Below the pieces are notes generated by a model. The model was not told the DNA's origin. It searched no databases and saw only the letters and a list, made by a program, of their open reading frames with translations. Of a DNA stretch of 64,000 nt, positions 57,959-64,000 are shown one piece after another; positions within the stretch are counted from its first letter, which is position 1; each line of letters begins with the position of its first letter. The stretch comes from Nemophila menziesii (Eukaryota; Streptophyta; Magnoliopsida; Boraginales; Hydrophyllaceae), in the NCBI GenBank assembly GCA_029959085.1, contig JARWIR010000001.1:14065730-14129729 (forward strand), written 5' to 3'. Position numbers and translations under genes: made by a program.

Positions 57959-57964
57959 TATATA
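57959..57964 (+). promoter_or_regulatory. TATA-like box after the D palindrome block
   Basis: TATATA about 100 bp after the last palindrome, equivalent to the internal TATA boxes of A, B and C. Right-copy counterpart at 63741-63746. Confidence 0.4.
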
Positions 57965-58259
57965 CCTGCACAAAGACCACTACAACACCCAAGAACATTA
58001 AATCCTTCCTCCTAATCCATTCCAAACACACATCCAACACCACAATCCTTCAAGAACATCAAGAAATCTTCTCCTTCAACCTTAAGCCTCTTCATCAAAG
58101 CTTCAATCCAATTTATTAAACCTTCCCCAAGCCATTACATATTTATTACCCATCTCATATAACACCAAAATCCATCATTACAAATCCTCAAAACGTCAAA
58201 TTTCAAAAATCTTCTCTAGTTTTTGATTATTTGAAGTTTTGAGTTTGGGGTTCATTGAG

Positions 58260-58322
58260 ATGACGAAGATTGGAAGGTCAAGAATACCGTGGAGAGGAAG
58301 AAGAAGTTGGAGAACATCTTAG
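58260..58322 (+). CDS. Residual 20-residue ORF in place of the accessory ORF (D)
   Basis: ATG lies nine bases after a GAGTTTGGGGT copy (58241-58251), exactly where B has its accessory ORF start. The peptide is Arg/Trp-rich (MTKIGRSRIPWRGRRSWRTS) and ends TAG at 58320-58322. Weak similarity to the accessory ORF helix region follows in other frames. Probably a decayed remnant. Confidence 0.35.
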   Translation: MTKIGRSRIPWRGRRSWRTS

Positions 58323-60010
58323 TAAAATTTTGGGTGTTGAAAGATGTAGTTGAAAGAATTTTGGGAGGATAATCATGAAGAGGTGTTGAAACCCATAGGA
58401 AATATCACAAAAGAGTTGGAGCTTATGCAAATCATATTATGTGGTGTGAGCAATGTTCAACATGCCACCTACGCAACACAAGGAGCTCAACATACACGCA
58501 ACCATGGAAACCAGCTTCATGCTAGTTCAGATACGTTTTCCTATCCCTTTCTTATTTGTTTTATTTGTTTATTTGCTTTATCGAGTCTTTTTCAAGTCGT
58601 GGGGACACGACTCATTTTTTTAGTTTGGGGTGGAGTTCGTTGCCTCATCCCAATTTTATGTGTTTTACTGTTTTTTTTAAATTAATCTAAGGGTTGCGTT
58701 GACTGTAGAGAATTTTAAATGCCCCCATCAAGTTTTTTTTTGTTTTATAAATTTATGATAGAAAATAGTTGACTTTAGGAGTTAGTGTAAAACGCACTTA
58801 GATTGCATGCAAATATGAAGTAATTGATAGGAAGAATTAATGAACAATGCAAAAGAAGTAAACTTGTGCTTAAGGATAATAGGTGGTTTGTAGAACGTGA
58901 GATCTAAATGAGTAGAGAACCCACTTAGGTATGAACTAGAGATAAATTGTGTAAATAGGAAGATGATAGAGGCAGTTCTTTGTTAGCCCTTTGAATCCTT
59001 TTTGGCCTTCTATCCCTGAATTAATTTTATCCTTCTTAGACAAATTTTTAGCCTTTAAGCCTTTCTTTTGTCGCCACATTATAAGCCAATATCCCTTTAG
59101 ACTGCTAGGCATGACCATATGACCCGCACTTGAATCACGATCCTGAGACTTCCTGTCTTGAGCTTGAGTTTGGGGTGGTGGGTCCACTATATGGGAATTT
59201 ATCATTGGGTTGGGATTTTTGAGCTTATCAATGATGCTTTGTGCCTTATATGATGATAATTCACAGGTTTATTATATTGTAACCCTTTGCCGGGGTAATA
59301 GTGAATAGAAAAGAAGCTTCGGCTCCAGTTATGAATAGGCATAACTATGAAAATTAGCATGATATCTCAACATCATAAATAGATTCATAGCTATAAGAAA
59401 AGAAAAGAAAAAAATGAATGATTTGAAAAGAAATTATATTCGGACCGGCAAAGTGGAAATTTTTAAGTGAATCATCCTTAGTGCTTATTGGGTTAATTTG
59501 GGAACGCTAATTAAGCGCATCAATTGGGTTGAGTGAGAATGTTATTCGAGTGTAAACTCAAGCTCTTGGACAGCTTGTTGATGGTAAGTGAGGAGAGAGC
59601 CAAAAGCTCACTTCAAATTTACCAAATATACATACCATACCGTCCTTCAGCCTATGCTAAAACCGTAAAGACCTCGTGATTCCTAGATGCACAGTGAGTT
59701 AATAGGGATTATTCTAAGTGGAACATTCAACACAAGTAAAGATCGAGGAACACCCTATAGCCACCATCTTGAGATAAGTAATAAGCGTAACCTTCTAGCA
59801 TTGTGAAATTAATTTTGGATTGATATTGTTTTGTATTTGATTTTGCATGATAAGTGTAGGTGAATATTAATTCCTAGGTTAGACTATATGAAATTTGTTT
59901 TAAGTTTTGCTTTGGGATTATTTACTAGATTCTACCTTCTGCGTTCACCTAAAAGATCCTTTGTTTTTATTTTACTTTGTCGGGACGACAAAGGTTTGAG
60001 TTTGGGGTCT
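58323..60010 (+). other. Structured 3' non-coding region and polypurine tract of D
   Basis: Close to B 14780-16243. Hairpin AGTCGTG-GGGA-CACGACT (58595-58612), long-range pair 59285-59293 with 59445-59453, GAGT-GTAA-ACTC (59548-59559), CTTTGTCG-GGA-CGACAAAG (59975-59993). Polypurine-like copies at 58621-58631 (first base changed), 59166-59176 and 59998-60008; the last abuts the LTR. Confidence 0.7.
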
Positions 60011-61773
60011 TGATGTCTCCCGATTTGTTCTAATTATTAGCCCCTTGGAGACATCCTTTTAGGTGAATAAATGACTTGTTTGATAGACTTTTAGGCTTAT
60101 TTGATCATATTGCACTTTCTCCCCTTGGAAATTAACTATTTGCAGAATCTGAGCTTTTGTGCGTAAATTTGACTATTTTTAATGCAAAGTTAATCGGTTC
60201 TTGAATTTCATGAAAGACCAATCCAAGGAGAAGAAGTGAGAATAAAGTCTTAGTGTATTTTAGAGTGTTAGGAAATGATTTTGAGTCGAGTTTCTATATT
60301 TAGAGTACACTTTCCTATTTCGATTTCTTGATTTGTTGATTTATTCTTTTTAAGCATATGCGGTTTAATTATTTATTTAATGTGAAGATTTAAGAGATAA
60401 ATGGTAATTACTTAAAGATCAAGTCAAGATAAAGATGAAAGGAAAGAAGATTTACATGGAAATAAGAAGATTTAGGAAAGATTTATTTCAAGGAGAAAAA
60501 GATAAAGCTGCCTTTTGAAATCTGAGAATCCAGCCGCGTTTTAGAGATTAAATCATAATAAAAGATTGGCTAGGATTCTGGACGAGTGGTCTGCACCAAT
60601 AGAAAGCTCATTCCAAGACAAGCAGTTTCATATATTGGAACTTCTCAAACGGATAAGTATTGAAAAAGATATGACCAAATCAAATCAGCAGAATCTTATC
60701 TTTTAGAGCTACGAATTTGAGAGTCCTTGACTTGTCTTCCACTCCAAGCAATTTCGACCTAGGGTCCTCCAACACCTATAAATACACCCCTTAACCTCCT
60801 ACTTTCACACGCTTCAGAGAATTAAACAAGAGGCTTAAGGTTTTCAACTCAGAGCACGAAGGAGAGAAGAAGCTAGAAGCTGGAGGAATCCTGTTCTTCC
60901 AACCATAGTCATTCTACCCTTTAGGTTTTACATTTATCTTTTGTATTTGAACATGAATTCCTTTTCTTTTATGTTAGTTTTTCATTTCATCATGAGCTAA
61001 ATTTCTTTATACTTGAGAATCGCATTAAAAGGATGAACCTTAATTAATTAATCTATGTGTTGAATTTGGGATTGTTTAGATTTAAATAGGATTGAGTTTT
61101 ATATATTGGATATTACTTTGTTTTCATTACTAATTCTTTTAGGAACAACTAGAATTAGCTGTTAGTATTTGGGCTATTCAATTTAGTGGCGAAGTGATCA
61201 TCCGACAGGGGGGTTTGAATACAGATCTAGGTAATACCCGTGTAATGTCCGTTATTGACCGACAGGCTTAACTAGTTACATAGCCAAAGAGGTAAAATCT
61301 TATCATCCGAAAAGCCATATTCGACCATACAGGTGTTTATGACACTTTAGGATAGCTTCTAGGTCCACCCGACAGGGGGCTAGGAGATATTAGAGTCCCG
61401 ACTAATATTATAATTCCAATTCTACCCTTAAACATAGCATAGATTATATTGATTAAGTGGATTTCTTTGCGAGGATCAAGTATCTCCCTTATCTGAAGTT
61501 AGTCGTTATTTGCTTTATTTCCTTTCTGTTAATTTAATTTTAGTCTTTACTTTATTTGCATCTTTTAATTTCCAAAAAAAACCAAACAAAAATTCTTATC
61601 TTTTATTTTCTGTTTAGCAATATTCCTTACTACTTGATTAATATTTGGGTTGAACCTAATCCGTCCCTGAGAACGAACTTGATTATCATATATTACTTGG
61701 GACAACCGTTCACTTGCGGTTAAGTGGTTCCTTTTATTTTCGCAGTAATTTTATAACACCCTAGGACCCACCA
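60011..61773 (+). repeat. LTR of D, shared between two internal regions
   Basis: 1763 bp, TGATGTCTCCC...GGACCCACCA. Preceded by a polypurine tract and followed by a primer site, so it is 3' LTR for the left unit and 5' LTR for the right unit. TATAAATA at 60777-60784. Confidence 0.93.
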
Positions 61774-61779
61774 AGTTTT

Positions 61780-61798
61780 TGGCGCCGCTGCCGGGGAC
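61780..61798 (+). other. Primer binding site of D
   Basis: TGGCGCCGCTGCCGGGGAC, identical to B and C, six bases after the LTR end. Confidence 0.88.
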
Positions 61799-61936
61799 GG
61801 TAGCGTGAGACCCCGGTGTTAATCTTTAGTAGTTTTAATTGTTTATTTATTTTTTCCAGTTTTTACGCTTGGTTTTTGTTTTTGGTTTTGTTGTACAGAT
61901 TTTTATTCAGGTAATGATCAAAAGGTTTTATTGAAG

Positions 61937-62638
61937 ATGTATAGAGGACATTACCCGGATCCCGATCCATACGACTATTGGGAAGACTCTTCGGGACAAC
62001 AACAATGGGGTAGTAACTTCTACCAACAATCCTATCAATACCCGCAAGAGCAGGATTGGAACAACCAATGGATCGGGAGTAATCAACAACAATCATCATA
62101 TCACTATCCCCAGGAGCAAGGATGGAACAACCAATGGGTTGGAAACATTCAACAACCTCCACCTCATCACTATCAGCAAGAAATTGACAATGAGATACGT
62201 TCTAAACTCCAGCGCTTAGTAGAAGAAACAAACGCCATCCAATCACGCATGCAACAGATGGTAGAAAAATGGGGTAGTATGTCTTGTGAAGATTCCACTC
62301 CCCCGAGGGATGGAAGAGGTCAACTGGAAGAAGTAGTTGAGGAGGAGGTGTTGAAGGAAGATACTATTGATAGCGATGTGACCATCATGCCGGTTATAAA
62401 AGAAGACCACCATGTGGTTGACAATCCTATTAGCATGGTGGAAGAAGGGGTAGCAACGAAAATCCTAGAAATTGAAACTGAGATTTCTATTCCTATGGTG
62501 CGTGCACGTGATCAAGATATAGAACGTACAAAGGAAGAAGAGGTGATCGAGATTCAGATTCCACATCAAGAATATGATGAAGTAATAGTGGAAGATTGGG
62601 TTGAAAGCGAAGATGAATGTGAAGTGGTTGAGAAATAA
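61937..62638 (+). CDS. D ORF1: reduced gag-like protein, 233 aa
   Basis: ATG 61937 is used; the open frame extends two codons upstream to a TTG. Residues about 1-75 are rich in Tyr, Gln, Trp and Asn with two near-identical units of YPQEQxWNNQW. Residues about 78-112 form a probable coiled coil (EIRSKLQRLVEETNAIQSRM). The tail is acidic. The order (Y/Q/P-rich linker, amphipathic helix, PPRD segment, Glu-rich tail) is that of the C-terminal half of the A/C gag, but the capsid and zinc knuckle are gone. After TAA at 62636-62638 the same frame stays open to about 62890, so the protein may once have been longer. Function unknown; possibly a gag-interacting remnant. Confidence 0.55.
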   Translation: MYRGHYPDPDPYDYWEDSSGQQQWGSNFYQQSYQYPQEQDWNNQWIGSNQQQSSYHYPQEQGWNNQWVGNIQQPPPHHYQQEIDNEIRSKLQRLVEETNAIQSRMQQMVEKWGSMSCEDSTPPRDGRGQLEEVVEEEVLKEDTIDSDVTIMPVIKEDHHVVDNPISMVEEGVATKILEIETEISIPMVRARDQDIERTKEEEVIEIQIPHQEYDEVIVEDWVESEDECEVVEK

Positions 62639-62775
62639 ATTGAAGAGTTAAAGCTTCATAATAAAAGAGAAATCGAATTCCCACCACAAAAAGTTCACCA
62701 ATCACTATCTCCACCACAAATCATCATTAGAGATAAAATACTGGAATCACCTCTACTATTAAAAATGAGCAATAG

Positions 62776-63111
62776 GTGCTACGCAAGAAGGTGCTACACC
62801 GCGAGAGTAAAGCAGCACGGAGAAGCACCTACCCACCACACTTTAAAGAGGAATGCGAGATTAAAGAGAATGAAAATGAGCTTATACCGTTGAGGACGGT
62901 TATCTACTATCATGTGGTGAAGAATACGTTTCGTCATGAAAGTAAGAAGGCGAAACGGAGATACTACCCTCCCCCTTTCAGAGATCGATTGAATAAAATT
63001 TTAAGGGGGAAGGTTCTAAAACTCACATGCCAAGGACGAGGCGAATTCAAGCGGAGGAGAACCGCAAGGGCCTCAATACCATCTTCATGGAAGGTAACGC
63101 GTCGAACTTAA
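62776..63111 (+). other. D open stretch 2: basic repeat-containing peptide, no start codon
   Basis: 111 codons open after a TAG, beginning with GTG and without any ATG. It holds two related units (RESKAARRSTYPPHFKEE and HESKKAKRRYYPPPFRDR) and a very basic end (RRRTARA...). The second unit also occurs at 57136-57330. No known family. It ends just where the post-integrase sequence shared with B begins. Confidence 0.3.
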
Positions 63112-64000
63112 AGACGTAATAAACAAAAGTGCTACTTGGGAGACAACCCATGTTTAAATTGCTTTATGTTTTTTAATTCCTAGTGTATAATTCTAAGTTA
63201 GTGTCGAGTTTTAGTGTCCACTTTTAAAAGAAATGAGAAGGGTAGTGTGTTATTGGTGCAGGAATTGAGTTTGGGGTGCTAGGAAACAAAAGAAGAAATT
63301 CAAGGGAAAAATTCGGCACGAGGTCCGGTATACCGCCCCAGAACCCCGGTATACCGCAAGAAGAAAACCCGTGTCACGTGTTACTCACGCGGGTTTTAAT
63401 CAGAAAGGAGAAAAAAAAAAATCGATGCGCGGTCCGGTATACCGCGTGAGATGTCCGGTATACCGCAGGAGGGAAAAACCCGTACCACGGGTTAGGTACC
63501 GCGGGTTTTTTGGACGTAAAAGAGATATTGAACAGTAGCAAAAACCCGTGCCACGGGGTATATATCACGGGTTCTTGGCAGAGACGAAAATTTGGAGCAG
63601 CAGAAGCTGCGGTATACCGCGGGTTATGCCCGGTATACCGCGCTATGTCGGTTTTGAAGAGTCTTCACCTTATAAGCTTCTTACCTTGTCAAGACTAAAC
63701 CCTAACCTCCCCCAATACGAATTTTTCAGAACTTAACCCTTATATACCTGCACAAAGACCACTACAACACCCAAGAACATTAAATCCTTCCTCCTAATCC
63801 ATTCCAAACACACATCCAACACCACAATCCTTCAAGAACATCAAGAAATCTTCTCCTTCAACCTTAAGCCTCTTCATCAAAGCTTCAATCCAATTTATTA
63901 AACCTTCCCCAAGCCATTACATATTCATTACCCATCTCATATAACACCAAAATCCATCATTACAAATCCTCAAAACGTCAAATTTCAAAAATCTTCTCTA
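62917..64000 (+). repeat. Duplicated internal segment of D, right copy
   Basis: Near-identical to 57136-58218 and cut by the window end. Contains the palindrome block (63326-63640) and TATA-like box (63741-63746). Confidence 0.95.

Larger units (their letters stand above)
57136..58218 (+). repeat. Duplicated internal segment of D, left copy
   Basis: Matches 62917-64000 with two differences seen: a run of 10 A versus 11 A (about 57629 / 63411) and T58144 versus C63926. It contains the end of an open stretch (basic, ...RYYPPPFRDRLNKILRG..., to 57330), a polypurine-like copy (57486-57496) and the palindrome block. Confidence 0.95.
57136..64000 (+). mobile_element. Element D: non-autonomous Athila derivative in an internal-LTR-internal array
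   Basis: Order: 3' half of an internal region (57136-60010), one LTR (60011-61773), primer site, then a second internal region (61774 to the window end). The second internal region repeats 57136 onward from 62917. There is no capsid, protease, RT, RNase H or integrase. The LTR is close to B's (same first 30 bases apart from one change, same TATA context) and the 3' region is clearly homologous to B's. Such an array is the product expected from unequal recombination between LTRs or between element copies. Confidence 0.85.

Noticed and set aside
58350..58685. 111-codon ORF after the D palindrome block
   Set aside because: No ATG context shared with B or C, and its second half overlaps the conserved GGGA hairpin region, which is non-coding in relatives.

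Overview
This is nuclear DNA from a flowering plant, probably a eudicot. It is repeat-rich chromatin with one recognisable host gene. The evidence is plant-type Athila-lineage Ty3/gypsy elements primed by a TGGCGCC-type primer site, Ty1/copia elements primed by initiator tRNA-Met, L1-type LINEs, a hAT MITE, a MAP65 exon fragment and a plant cold-shock/zinc-knuckle gene. Nothing prokaryotic is present. The species cannot be told from the sequence.

Layout. 1-32531 is an old Athila-type element (A, + strand). It carries two nested insertions: a very young relative (B, + strand, 5786-18034, 1791-bp LTRs differing at about 3 sites) and a second relative (C, - strand, 20483-31747, LTRs about 1.48 kb, perfect AGTAT target duplication) sitting inside A's 3' LTR. 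32532-46405 is a tandemly duplicated segment: a degenerate copia element (E) inserted in an L1 LINE. A itself is inserted in the left copy of E. The right copy carries a 585-bp hAT MITE that the left copy lacks. Between them lie a two-exon MAP65 pseudogene fragment and two fold-back elements. 47152-52846 is a fairly young copia element (F, - strand, 644-bp LTRs, TATAC duplication). 55707-56494 is a cold-shock-domain protein gene with five CCHC knuckles and a one-base frameshift. 56660-57135 is a - strand C-type fragment. 57136-64000 is a non-autonomous derivative (D) in an internal-LTR-internal array whose two internal copies are almost identical.

How the parts relate. A, B and C share gag, protease, RT, RNase H and integrase. 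A, B, C and D all share a long non-coding 3' region. In order it holds a block dense in 10-bp palindromes (CGGTATACCG), a TATA box, a GAGTTTGGGGT copy just before the start codon of a small accessory ORF, then about 1.4 kb with conserved hairpins (GNRA-type loops, one stem with compensatory changes) and further GAGTTTGGGGT copies, the last being the polypurine tract at the 3' LTR. D has lost pol and most of gag but keeps all these cis elements, so it is probably mobilised by B-like relatives. B is almost new yet already has two nonsense codons and two frameshifts, which also suggests mobilisation in trans. This 3' architecture is the most unusual thing in the window.
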